A model generated the notes under the pieces. It was not told the DNA's origin, did not search any database, and saw only the letters and a list, made by a program, of their open reading frames with translations. Positions 17,648-25,315 of a DNA stretch of 64,000 nucleotides are shown here, in pieces. The translations under genes were made by a program, and so were the position numbers. This DNA comes from Hyphomonas polymorpha PS728 (GTDB lineage: Bacteria; Pseudomonadota; Alphaproteobacteria; Caulobacterales; Hyphomonadaceae), in NCBI RefSeq assembly GCF_000685315.1, contig NZ_ARYM01000003.1:1-64000 (forward strand), in the 5' to 3' direction. Position 1 is the first letter of the stretch. Each line of letters starts with the position of its first letter.

Positions 17648-17663
17648 AAAAGATATATCATTT
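17648..17663. promoter_or_regulatory. GntR-type operator
   Basis: AAAAGATATATCATTT, identical to the site at 12472, and 44 bp before the TonB receptor start. Places the outer-membrane receptor under the same regulator as the oxidase and hydrolase operons. Confidence 0.7.
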
Positions 17664-17707
17664 GCGGAGGCGGAGGTTGGCTCTGCCTGTAGCTCGGGAG
17701 GACCCCT

Positions 17708-19891
17708 ATGCGTTTCAGATCTTCACTTTCGGTGAGCGCGAGCCTTGCGGTTCTGCTCTCGGGGGCCAGCCTGCTGCCGGCAGTGGCACAGGAAGCAGAC
17801 TCGGCTGATGCCGACACGCGCCGTCTCGGCGCTATCACCGTCACCGCGCAGCGGGTCGAGGAAAACCTGCAGGATGTGCCTGTCGCCGTCACGGCGCTCG
17901 ATTCGGCAATGCTTGAGGACAAGCAGATCGGCGATCTCCTCGACCTGCAATCCGTTGTGCCCAACATCAACATGGCCACAAACACCGGCACCGCCAATGC
18001 CGCGCGCATCTTCCTGCGCGGCGTGGGCGAAGACGAGAGCCGCGGCGCGGTTGACCAGGCAGTCGGTGTGTATGTCGACGGCGTATATGTCGGCCGCTCG
18101 GTTGGCTCGCTGTTCGACGTGGTTGATCTTTCCAGCATTGAGGTGCTGCGCGGTCCCCAGGGCACGCTCTATGGCCGCAACACCATTGGCGGCGCTGTCA
18201 AACTGACTTCGGTAAAACCGCAGTTCAACAATTCCGGCGATGTCCGCACGACCGTTGGCAACAATGGCCGCTTTGATGTGCGCGGCACCGCGAACCTTCA
18301 GGTGGGTGAAAATTCCGCTTTCCGCCTGACGGGTCTTCTGCGGGAGCGTGACGGTTTCCATGACGTGATTCCGAACGGCCCGCTCGCCGATCAGCGCCGC
18401 GACGGCGTCGGCCGCACGCATATCATGGCGATGCGCGGCAGCTTCTACACGGAGTTTTCGCCCGAATGGTCGCTGCTCGTGGCGGCTGACCAGACGCTTG
18501 ACCGTTCGGACCCGATCCCGGATTCTGCTGCGCCTGGCTTTGACGCTGATGGCGACCTGTTCACCATCGAGCCGCTGCCAGGTGTCACCTGTACGCCGAC
18601 CTCAACGGCCATCGGCTGTTTCGTCGGCTACGATCAGCGCTCCAAATCGTCAGGCATTTCGGCAACGGTGAAGGGCGATCTCGCCGGTCTCGATTTCACC
18701 TCGATCTCCGCCTATCGCGAGCTGGATGATAATCTCGTCACCCGCATCGGCTCTCCCTACAGCCAGCAGACGAGCCAGTCTCAGACCAGCCAGGAATTCA
18801 CCCTGGGCAAGTCTGGCGATACGCTCGATTGGTTGCTCGGCGCCTTCTACTTCAATGAAGATCTGAACCTTGAATCGATCTTCGTGTTCCCGCACTCGGT
18901 CACTGCGGAAACCACCTCCTACGCCGTGTTCGGCCAGGGCACTTACGCGCTTACCGACGCGCTCAGCCTGACGGGCGGCGTGCGTGTAACGTCGGAATCG
19001 AAAGACTTCTACGGCATCAACCGGACGCTGGGCTTCAACCGGACTGACAGCGCGGACTTCGACAATGTCAGCTACACCATCGGCGCTGACTATCGCTTCA
19101 ATGACTCGGTGCTCGGCTACGCCAAATACTCCACCGGCTTCAAATCCGGCGGCTGGTCTCCGGATGCGTTCAGTGCAACGGCGATCTTCCTGCGCGTTGA
19201 CGAAGAAACCCTCGACTCCTTCGAGGCAGGTCTGAAGACCGACCTCTTCGACAATAAGGTTCGCCTCAACACGGCTGCCTTCTTCAACAAGTATGAAGGC
19301 CTCCAGATCGGCGCGACCGTTCCGGGCCTTGGCTTCACCCGCTTCAATGTCGACGAAACCGAGATCATGGGTCTTGAGGTTGAAGGCGTGTGGCAGGTTA
19401 CCGACAGCTTCCAGCTGAACGGCAACCTCGGCCTGCTCAGCGCGGAATACACCGACATGACCGGTGATCAGGCACGCGGCCTCACAAACAACGGGGCAGG
19501 TTGCCCGGCTGGCACGGTGGCATCCGACAACGCCCAGATCATTGCCTGCGCTCTCGGCCTCCAGCTGAAGAACGCGCCGGAATACAAGGCAACGATTGGC
19601 GCGCTCTACACGATGCCGTTCTACAACGGCGAACTCATCTTCTCGGGCGATGTCGCCTTCGAGGATGATTCCTGGAGCCTCGTGGCGAACCATCCGGCGC
19701 ATGCCCTGAGTGAAATCCCGACCCTGATGAACGCCCGCGTGAAGTATGAGTCGGCTCAAGGTTGGTCTGTTGCGCTCTGGGGCAAGAACCTGGGCGACGA
19801 GAAATACTACCGTGCCACCACCGCAGGTTCTTTCTCGGCCTATGCGTCCGAGCCGCTTACCTATGGCATCGATCTCGGCTGGAAATTCTAA
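17708..19891 (+). CDS. TonB-dependent outer membrane receptor
   Basis: 727 residues. Signal peptide with an AVA-type cleavage site near residue 27, a TonB-box-like LGAITVTAQR (~38-47), a plug domain with RIFLRGVGEDESRGAVDQAVGVYVDGVYVGR, VLRGPQGTLYGRNTIGGAV, then a 22-strand barrel ending in aromatic Phe (GIDLGWKF). Its plug type is that of many substrate-specific alphaproteobacterial receptors. A GntR operator and a GGGAGGA ribosome site precede the ATG. It is likely to import the compound degraded by the flanking operons; the ligand itself cannot be read. Confidence 0.92.
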   Translation: MRFRSSLSVSASLAVLLSGASLLPAVAQEADSADADTRRLGAITVTAQRVEENLQDVPVAVTALDSAMLEDKQIGDLLDLQSVVPNINMATNTGTANAARIFLRGVGEDESRGAVDQAVGVYVDGVYVGRSVGSLFDVVDLSSIEVLRGPQGTLYGRNTIGGAVKLTSVKPQFNNSGDVRTTVGNNGRFDVRGTANLQVGENSAFRLTGLLRERDGFHDVIPNGPLADQRRDGVGRTHIMAMRGSFYTEFSPEWSLLVAADQTLDRSDPIPDSAAPGFDADGDLFTIEPLPGVTCTPTSTAIGCFVGYDQRSKSSGISATVKGDLAGLDFTSISAYRELDDNLVTRIGSPYSQQTSQSQTSQEFTLGKSGDTLDWLLGAFYFNEDLNLESIFVFPHSVTAETTSYAVFGQGTYALTDALSLTGGVRVTSESKDFYGINRTLGFNRTDSADFDNVSYTIGADYRFNDSVLGYAKYSTGFKSGGWSPDAFSATAIFLRVDEETLDSFEAGLKTDLFDNKVRLNTAAFFNKYEGLQIGATVPGLGFTRFNVDETEIMGLEVEGVWQVTDSFQLNGNLGLLSAEYTDMTGDQARGLTNNGAGCPAGTVASDNAQIIACALGLQLKNAPEYKATIGALYTMPFYNGELIFSGDVAFEDDSWSLVANHPAHALSEIPTLMNARVKYESAQGWSVALWGKNLGDEKYYRATTAGSFSAYASEPLTYGIDLGWKF

Positions 19892-19919
19892 GTTCGATAA
19901 TCCGGTTTCCCGGAAAACA

Positions 19920-19954
19920 AACAGCCCCGGCATCGCTGCCGGGGCTGTTTTTTA
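19920..19954 (+). terminator. Rho-independent terminator after the TonB receptor
   Basis: AACAGCCCCGGCA / TGCCGGGGCTGTT stem of 13 bp with a TCGC loop followed by a T run (TTTTTTATTT). Strong for the plus strand. The A-rich left flank is weaker for the opposite helicase gene. Confidence 0.88.
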
Positions 19955-19988
19955 TTTCTGCCGGATCAATTCTGATCGGCGAAGGCGA

Positions 19989-21359
19989 TCAGGCGTCTGC
20001 GCGTTCCTTGAAACGGCGGGGACGGGCCGCGCCCTTGGAGGAGCGCTGGGATTGCTGGCCGGAAGCGTTGGCGCCGCCGCCGGGCGGGCCTTTGCGATGA
20101 GGCCGGCCGCCACCTGATTGCGAACCAGACGACTGGCCGCCCTGATGTCCGCCGCTGCGGGCGCCACCACGGCCCCCACCATTGCCGGAACGATTGCCCT
20201 GCGGCTTGCCCGGCTTGCGAAGCGGCTCGTCCGGCAGGCTCATGCCGCCGGGGGCAAGCTTCAGGCCGGTCAGCTTCTCGATGGCCCGCAGCGTCGGGCG
20301 CTCATCCTTCGAACAGAAAGAAATGGCCACACCGGAATTGCCGGCGCGGGCCGTGCGGCCGATGCGGTGTACGAACTGTTCGGGTACATCCGGGAGGTCA
20401 TAGTTGATCACATGGGTGAGCCCGTCGACGTGAATGCCGCGGGCCGCAATGTCGGTTGCAATCAGGATCGGCACGCGACCGGCCTTGAATGCGTCCAGCG
20501 CTTTCTGGCGCTGCGCCTGGCTCTTGTTGCCGTGAATGGCGACGGAGTCGATATCTGCCTTGGCCAGGCGTTTCACCACGCCGTCTGCGCCATGCTTGGT
20601 GCGGGTAAAGACGATCGCCGAGCGCAGGGCCGGGTCACGGATCTTTTCGACCAGCAGGGAGAGCTTTTCAGCCTGCTCGACGAAGCAGATCTGCTGCTCG
20701 ATACGGCCAGCGGTCGTAGCCGGCGGGGTGACAGAAACCTCTGCCGGATTGCGCAGGAAGGTCGCGGCCAGCGATTCGACGGCTTTCGGCATGGTGGCCG
20801 AGAAGAATAGCGTCTGACGTTTGGAAGGCACGTTCTTGGCAATGGCGCGCAGAGCGTGGATGAAGCCGAGGTCCAGCATCTGGTCGGCTTCGTCGAGAAT
20901 CAGGGTGTCCACCTTGTCGAGCGATACAGCGCGCTGTTCCATCAGGTCGATCAGGCGGCCGGGGGTGGCCACCAGCACATGCGCGCCGCGCTCCAACTGG
21001 CGGATCTGGCCGCCGATCTTGGCGCCGCCGCAGACCATCACGATACGGAGGTTCAGCCCCGCACCATAGGTCTCGAAGGATTTGGCGATCTGGCCAGCCA
21101 GTTCGCGGGTGGGCGCCAGCACCAGAACGCGGGCACCGCGCACGGGCGCCGGGCCGGCATTGCGGCTGAGGCGGTCAAGGATCGGCGCGGCGAAGGCCAG
21201 TGTCTTGCCGGTGCCGGTCTGGGCAAGGCCGACAATGTCGCGGCCCTGAATGACGAGCGGGATGGATTGGGCTTGAATGGGGGTCGGCGCAGTATAGCCA
21301 GCTTTGGTCAGCGCCGTGAGGATTCGGCCGGTGAGGCCGAGAGATTGGAAATCGGACAT
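19989..21359 (-). CDS. DEAD-box RNA helicase, RhlE-like
   Basis: 456 residues from MSDFQSLGL; the frame extends 12 codons further but with no better ribosome site. All core motifs are present: Q motif (APTPIQAQSIP), AQTGTGKT, PTRELA, TPGRL, DEAD, SAT, and HRIGRTARAG. The ~80-residue C-terminal tail is Gly/Ser/Arg/Lys-rich (GNGGGRGGARSGGHQGGQ), typical of RNA-binding tails in RhlE proteins. Role in RNA remodelling and cold or ribosome assembly is family knowledge. Not linked to the flanking catabolic genes. Confidence 0.92.
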   Translation of the reverse strand: MSDFQSLGLTGRILTALTKAGYTAPTPIQAQSIPLVIQGRDIVGLAQTGTGKTLAFAAPILDRLSRNAGPAPVRGARVLVLAPTRELAGQIAKSFETYGAGLNLRIVMVCGGAKIGGQIRQLERGAHVLVATPGRLIDLMEQRAVSLDKVDTLILDEADQMLDLGFIHALRAIAKNVPSKRQTLFFSATMPKAVESLAATFLRNPAEVSVTPPATTAGRIEQQICFVEQAEKLSLLVEKIRDPALRSAIVFTRTKHGADGVVKRLAKADIDSVAIHGNKSQAQRQKALDAFKAGRVPILIATDIAARGIHVDGLTHVINYDLPDVPEQFVHRIGRTARAGNSGVAISFCSKDERPTLRAIEKLTGLKLAPGGMSLPDEPLRKPGKPQGNRSGNGGGRGGARSGGHQGGQSSGSQSGGGRPHRKGPPGGGANASGQQSQRSSKGAARPRRFKERADA

Positions 21360-21649
21360 GAAGTCTTTCGTCAGAAAGCCGCCGGAACTGCACATGCGGC
21401 AGCCAGCGTGGGGGGCAATTAACGGCCCGGCGTGATTCAGGACGTGGGGTGAATTGTCTCTAAGGAAGGGTCTGGAACGTTTCAGATTGCTCTGACTTGC
21501 TCGCTCACGCAGACCCGACCAGGCAGCTTTGCCACCTTAACAAGCGGCCCTATGCGCCTCTTGTGCCCGGAAGTCAAACGAAGTTCCCAGCGCCTAGTCG
21601 GTGCCTGCCTTGGAATGTCTCATGCTGGCACAGCCGGCGCCCCAGGTGT
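21360..21649. other. Intergenic region with no gene seen
   Basis: 290 bp between the helicase start and the PaaX-type gene's 3' end. I found no open frame with a ribosome site, tRNA, hairpin terminator or repeat. It must hold the helicase promoter. Confidence 0.5.
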
Positions 21650-22483
21650 TCAGGCCTCCGACGGCACCGCGGCATTGTAGGCCCGCCAGCATTTCTGCCC
21701 GCGCTCATTATAGACGCCCATCGCCTCCACCATCTCCAGGAACAGTTTCTGATTGCCGAGTTCGGGCGGTAGCAGCGGATCGAAGTTGATCGCCCGGATC
21801 ACCGCCTGGCCTGTCAGCAAGGTCTCCCGCGCCGCATCCGCCAGGCTGAGGCGGGGGAGGCGCTCAAGGCTTTCCGTCATGGCACGGAGGGCAGCCTGAT
21901 AGGATTGTTCCAGGTCTGCCGCAGACCAGAGCCCGGCCCAGTCCTGCAGGCCCGGCGCCGTCATTTCGGTAACCCGCAGAATCGGCATGGTTTCGTCGGC
22001 GCCGATGCCGGTCAGATCCTGCTGGTGATCGGGCAGGGCGCGGGCGAGGTTTGCCGGGCGCACCCAGAGGCCCGCCTCCGCCGCCTGATACCCGAACAGC
22101 GCAAGCGCCCGTTCGCGGTTGCGCAGCTGCTTGCGGTCCCGGCGGCCCAGCGGATGGGTCATCGCCACCAGCCAGTCGCCATTCCAGGGCACCATCTTGC
22201 CCGCCACGTCCCGCCATTGCTGCACCCGACGGGTCAGCGCCTGCGCCCTGGGGCCGGGCACGTAGAGGCCGCGCTCGGGGCTTTCCAGCAGGCCCTCTTT
22301 CAACAGCCGCGTGGCCGCGACCCGTATGGTGGCCGGTTCAATGCCGAACAACGCGCCAGCATGGATCAGCCCGGCAATCATCTGCCGGCCGGTGCCAATG
22401 CTGGCGATCAGCGACAGGATAAGCGCGCGGGCCGACAGGGCCTCCGGGGGCAGGGGCGCGAAATGATACGAGAATTGACTCAT
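21650..22483 (-). CDS. PaaX family transcriptional regulator
   Basis: 277 residues. N-terminal winged helix (SARALILSLIASIG, IEPATIRVAATRLLKEGLLESPERGLYVPGPRAQ at ~17-85), then the PaaX central and C-terminal domains (WNGDWLVAMTHPLGRRDRKQLRNRERALALFGYQAAEAGLWVRP, RLSLADAARETLLTGQAVIRAINFDPLLPPEL). PaaX represses phenylacetate catabolism using the CoA ester as ligand. Here no paa genes are adjacent; it is divergent from a fatty acid desaturase, so an acyl-CoA effector is plausible. Confidence 0.88.
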   Translation of the reverse strand: MSQFSYHFAPLPPEALSARALILSLIASIGTGRQMIAGLIHAGALFGIEPATIRVAATRLLKEGLLESPERGLYVPGPRAQALTRRVQQWRDVAGKMVPWNGDWLVAMTHPLGRRDRKQLRNRERALALFGYQAAEAGLWVRPANLARALPDHQQDLTGIGADETMPILRVTEMTAPGLQDWAGLWSAADLEQSYQAALRAMTESLERLPRLSLADAARETLLTGQAVIRAINFDPLLPPELGNQKLFLEMVEAMGVYNERGQKCWRAYNAAVPSEA

Positions 22484-22503
22484 TGCGTCATTTTAGGTAA
22501 TAA

Positions 22504-22517
22504 GTGTTTCAGAACAC
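22504..22517. promoter_or_regulatory. Inverted repeat between PaaX-type regulator and desaturase
   Basis: GTGTT-TCAG-AACAC lies in the 51-bp gap between the two divergent starts, just before the desaturase ribosome site (GGGAGG, 22523). A candidate operator for the PaaX-type protein; short and unreplicated, so weak. Confidence 0.35.
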
Positions 22518-22534
22518 ATAATGGGAGGCAGTGC

Positions 22535-23455
22535 ATGCAGTCTTTAGCCAAGATTTCCGACGTCCTGTCAAAAGACGACCTGAATGCGCTGCGCCAGAAA
22601 TCTGACCTGAAGGCAGCGGCCACGCTGGTGTGGAACTGGGGGCTGATCGTGGCGGCATTTGCCATCGCCATCGTCTGGCCAAACCCCTTCACGATCCTCC
22701 TGGGCATCCTCATCCTGGGCGGGCGCCAGCTGGGCCTCGGCATCATCAATCATGACTGTGCCCACCACGCCTTCTTCAAGAGCAAGGCTGTGGACGAGTT
22801 TGTCGGCCACTGGATCGTTGGCGCGCCGATGAACATTTCGCTGGCCGCTTACCGCGCCTACCATCTGAAGCATCACCAGCATGCGGGCACGCCGGAAGAT
22901 CCCGACATCATCTTTGTAAAGAACTATCCTGTGCCGGCCGAAAGCCTGCGCCGCAAATTCGTGCGCGATCTCACCGGTCAGACGGGATACCGCGATACGC
23001 TGCGCAAGATCCGCAGTTTCAAGCTGTCGCGGAACTGGCCGTGGCTTGCGTTTCATGTGCTGCTGCTCGGCACGCTGACACTGGCAGGGGCGCCCTGGGC
23101 GTATCTGATGTGGTGGGCGGCGGAGATTTTCGTTTATCCGGCCATCGTGCGCCTGCGCCAGATTGGCGAGCATGGCACCGCGCTGGACCGCACCAGCCGC
23201 GACGCGCGCTTGAATACCGGAACCACGCTCGCCCCCTTCTGGCAGCGTGTTTTCGTGGCGCCCAACAATGTGAACTTCCATCTGGAGCATCACCTCTTCG
23301 CGCACATCCCGCCCTATAATCTGCGCAAGCTGCACACGCTGCTGGCCGCGCGCGGCTATTATGAGGGCGTCGATTGCCTCTCGCGGGACTATTTCGACGT
23401 GATCCGCCGCGCCGTTCGCAAGGATGACGCGGGCGCGATGGTCGCCGCCGAATAG
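22535..23455 (+). CDS. Fatty acid desaturase family membrane di-iron enzyme
   Basis: 306 residues from ATG 22535 behind GGGAGG; the frame is open far upstream but that part is antisense to the regulator. Three histidine boxes: HDCAHH (73-78), HLKHHQH (110-116) and HLEHH (249-253), with hydrophobic segments at ~30-70 and ~168-205. It would bind two irons and insert a double bond or hydroxyl group into a lipid chain or carotenoid-like substrate. Divergent from, and probably regulated by, the PaaX-type gene. Confidence 0.88.
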   Translation: MQSLAKISDVLSKDDLNALRQKSDLKAAATLVWNWGLIVAAFAIAIVWPNPFTILLGILILGGRQLGLGIINHDCAHHAFFKSKAVDEFVGHWIVGAPMNISLAAYRAYHLKHHQHAGTPEDPDIIFVKNYPVPAESLRRKFVRDLTGQTGYRDTLRKIRSFKLSRNWPWLAFHVLLLGTLTLAGAPWAYLMWWAAEIFVYPAIVRLRQIGEHGTALDRTSRDARLNTGTTLAPFWQRVFVAPNNVNFHLEHHLFAHIPPYNLRKLHTLLAARGYYEGVDCLSRDYFDVIRRAVRKDDAGAMVAAE

Positions 23456-23513
23456 GGCGCAGGCCGGGGCGAGGGGCAGTTTTTCCGCAATCGCTTCTAA
23501 GCTTGACCCCATT

Positions 23514-23527
23514 TGATACCGGTGTCA
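23514..23527. promoter_or_regulatory. LacI-type operator before the esterase
   Basis: TGATACCGGTGTCA, one mismatch from a perfect palindrome and matching the LacI-family pattern TGNNANCGNTNNCA. It lies 48 bp before the esterase start and belongs to the set at 28156, 28180, 29202, 31934, 31946 and 34485. Confidence 0.72.
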
Positions 23528-23575
23528 TTTTTGCGCTCGACGCGGCACTTCAGACCGCGCTGAGGGAGACGGCGG

Positions 23576-25162
23576 ATGGCGGACCGGAACATATATTTGA
23601 ACCGCCGCAGCGTACTCGCGGCCATGGGCAGTACCGGGCTGGCGCTGGCGGCGCGGGCCGGCGGCGGGGAAGATCCGGTCGTACTGACTTCCAATGGCCC
23701 CGTTTCAGGTACTCATGAAGGCGGCGTGGCCGTGTTTCGCGGGATCCGGTATGGCGCCGATACGGCCCTCACACGGTTTGCAAAGCCCCGGCGGCCTGAG
23801 CCCTGGAAAGAGGTCCTGCGTACCGTTGCCTATGGCGCCGCTTCGCCTCAACGCGGCAATGAACCAAATCAGTCTGAGGACTGTCTTTTCCTGAATGTGT
23901 GGACACCGGAAGCCCGCAGAGGGGCGCAGCGGCCGGTGATGGTCTACATTCATGGGGGCGCGTATAACGCCGGTTCGGGCTCCGATGCGCTTTATGATGG
24001 CGCCCGGTTGGCGGCCCACGGGGATGTCGTGGTTATCACGATCAATCATCGCCTGAACGCTTTCGGCTATCTTTCTCTCGGAAAGCTGATGCCCGAGGCC
24101 TTTCCGGATTCCGGGAATGCCGGGCAGTGGGATATAATTGCGGCGCTGGAATGGGTGCGCGACAATGCCGAGGCGTTTGGAGGCGATCCAGCCCGGATCA
24201 TGGTGTTCGGTCAATCCGGAGGCGGAGCAAAAATTGCTACCCTCATGGCCGCGCCGGCCGCCAAGGAATTATTCCATTCCGCTGCCACAATGAGCGGGCA
24301 ACAGGTCACCGCTTCCGGCCCGATCAATGCCAGGAAGCGCGCCGAAGCCTTTCTTGCGCGGCTGGGCATTGCTCCGGGTGATGTGGCCGCATTGCGCGCG
24401 ATGGCTCCGGAAAAGCTTGTGGAAGCGCTCGACACGGAAGATCCGGTCAACAGAGAGTTCTCGGTGTATTTTGGTCCCGTTCTGGATGGGCGTCTGCTGA
24501 CACGCCATCCCTTCTGGCCGGATGCGCCAGCCCAATCGGCCGCCATTCCCATAATCCTTGGTAACACTCATGACGAAACACGCAACCTGATCGGACGGAG
24601 CCAGCCGGAATATTTTGAGCTGGGCTGGGAAGATCTGCCCGCCGCCCTCACCCGTCACATGCGATGCGATATCGATGCTGATGAGGTGGTGCAAGCGTAT
24701 CGGGGGTTTTATCCGGAGCATACGCCTACGGATATTTTCTTTGCTGCGACGACCGCTGCGCGTTCCTGGCGCGGGCAGGTAGAGGAGGCAGATGCCAGGG
24801 CGCGTGAAGGCAGCCCAACCTGGGTTTACCGGTTTGACCTGCCCTGGACGGCGGATGACGAAAGATGGGGCGCGCCGCATGCCGTGGATATCGGCTATGC
24901 TTTCCTCAATCTGGACCGGCAAGGCGCCATGCCCGGAAAAGCGCCGTCCGCTCAAGCGATTTCCCGGCAGCTGGCCGGCGCGTTCATCTCTCTCGCCCGC
25001 CATGGAAACCCCAATCACTCGGGCCTGCCGCACTGGCCGGCACATGCCCTGCCAGACCGCGCCACACTGATCTTCAGCGACACTGTTCGCGTTGAGGAGG
25101 ATCCTCGGGGGCAGGAAAGAGCTCTTTTTGCCAAGGTGCCCTTTATCCAGTGGGGCACCTGA
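23576..25162 (+). CDS. Type-B carboxylesterase, exported
   Basis: 528 residues. Tat-like signal (LNRRSVLAAMGSTGLALAARA). Alpha/beta hydrolase of the carboxylesterase type: EDCLFLNVW (101-109), oxyanion loop YIHGGAYNAGS, nucleophile Ser214 in FGQSGGGAK, the NTHDETR acid region, and a late His in the RHGNPN segment. The LacI-type operator ties it to the pectin locus, so it may remove ester groups (acetyl, methyl or feruloyl) from pectic polymers; the substrate is inference. Ends at a terminator shared with the converging receptor gene. Confidence 0.87.
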   Translation: MADRNIYLNRRSVLAAMGSTGLALAARAGGGEDPVVLTSNGPVSGTHEGGVAVFRGIRYGADTALTRFAKPRRPEPWKEVLRTVAYGAASPQRGNEPNQSEDCLFLNVWTPEARRGAQRPVMVYIHGGAYNAGSGSDALYDGARLAAHGDVVVITINHRLNAFGYLSLGKLMPEAFPDSGNAGQWDIIAALEWVRDNAEAFGGDPARIMVFGQSGGGAKIATLMAAPAAKELFHSAATMSGQQVTASGPINARKRAEAFLARLGIAPGDVAALRAMAPEKLVEALDTEDPVNREFSVYFGPVLDGRLLTRHPFWPDAPAQSAAIPIILGNTHDETRNLIGRSQPEYFELGWEDLPAALTRHMRCDIDADEVVQAYRGFYPEHTPTDIFFAATTAARSWRGQVEEADARAREGSPTWVYRFDLPWTADDERWGAPHAVDIGYAFLNLDRQGAMPGKAPSAQAISRQLAGAFISLARHGNPNHSGLPHWPAHALPDRATLIFSDTVRVEEDPRGQERALFAKVPFIQWGT

Positions 25163-25219
25163 GCCCAACCACCCAGCACGGGCGCGCGGCACATCTTCCC
25201 TGACGTCTTCAAAAATGGA

Positions 25220-25258
25220 AAACGCCGGCAGCCCTGAGAGCTGCCGGCGTTTCTTTTT
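25220..25258. terminator. Bidirectional Rho-independent terminator
   Basis: AAACGCCGGCAGC / GCTGCCGGCGTTT 13-bp stem with a 7-base loop, T-rich tail (TTTCTTTTT) on the plus strand and A-run giving T's on the minus strand. It lies between the converging esterase and TonB receptor. Confidence 0.88.
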
Positions 25259-25265
25259 CAGGCCC

Positions 25266-25303
25266 GGATGATGTGACGAAAGGGAGGAAACATCACATCA
25301 TCC
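25266..25303. repeat. Inverted repeat after the TonB receptor
   Basis: GGATGATGTGA and TCACATCATCC are perfect 11-bp arms around a 16-base purine-rich spacer, 12 bases after the receptor stop. No T tail, so it may protect the receptor mRNA 3' end or pair with the terminator next to it. Confidence 0.6.
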
Positions 25304-25315
25304 AGAGCCTGCCGA

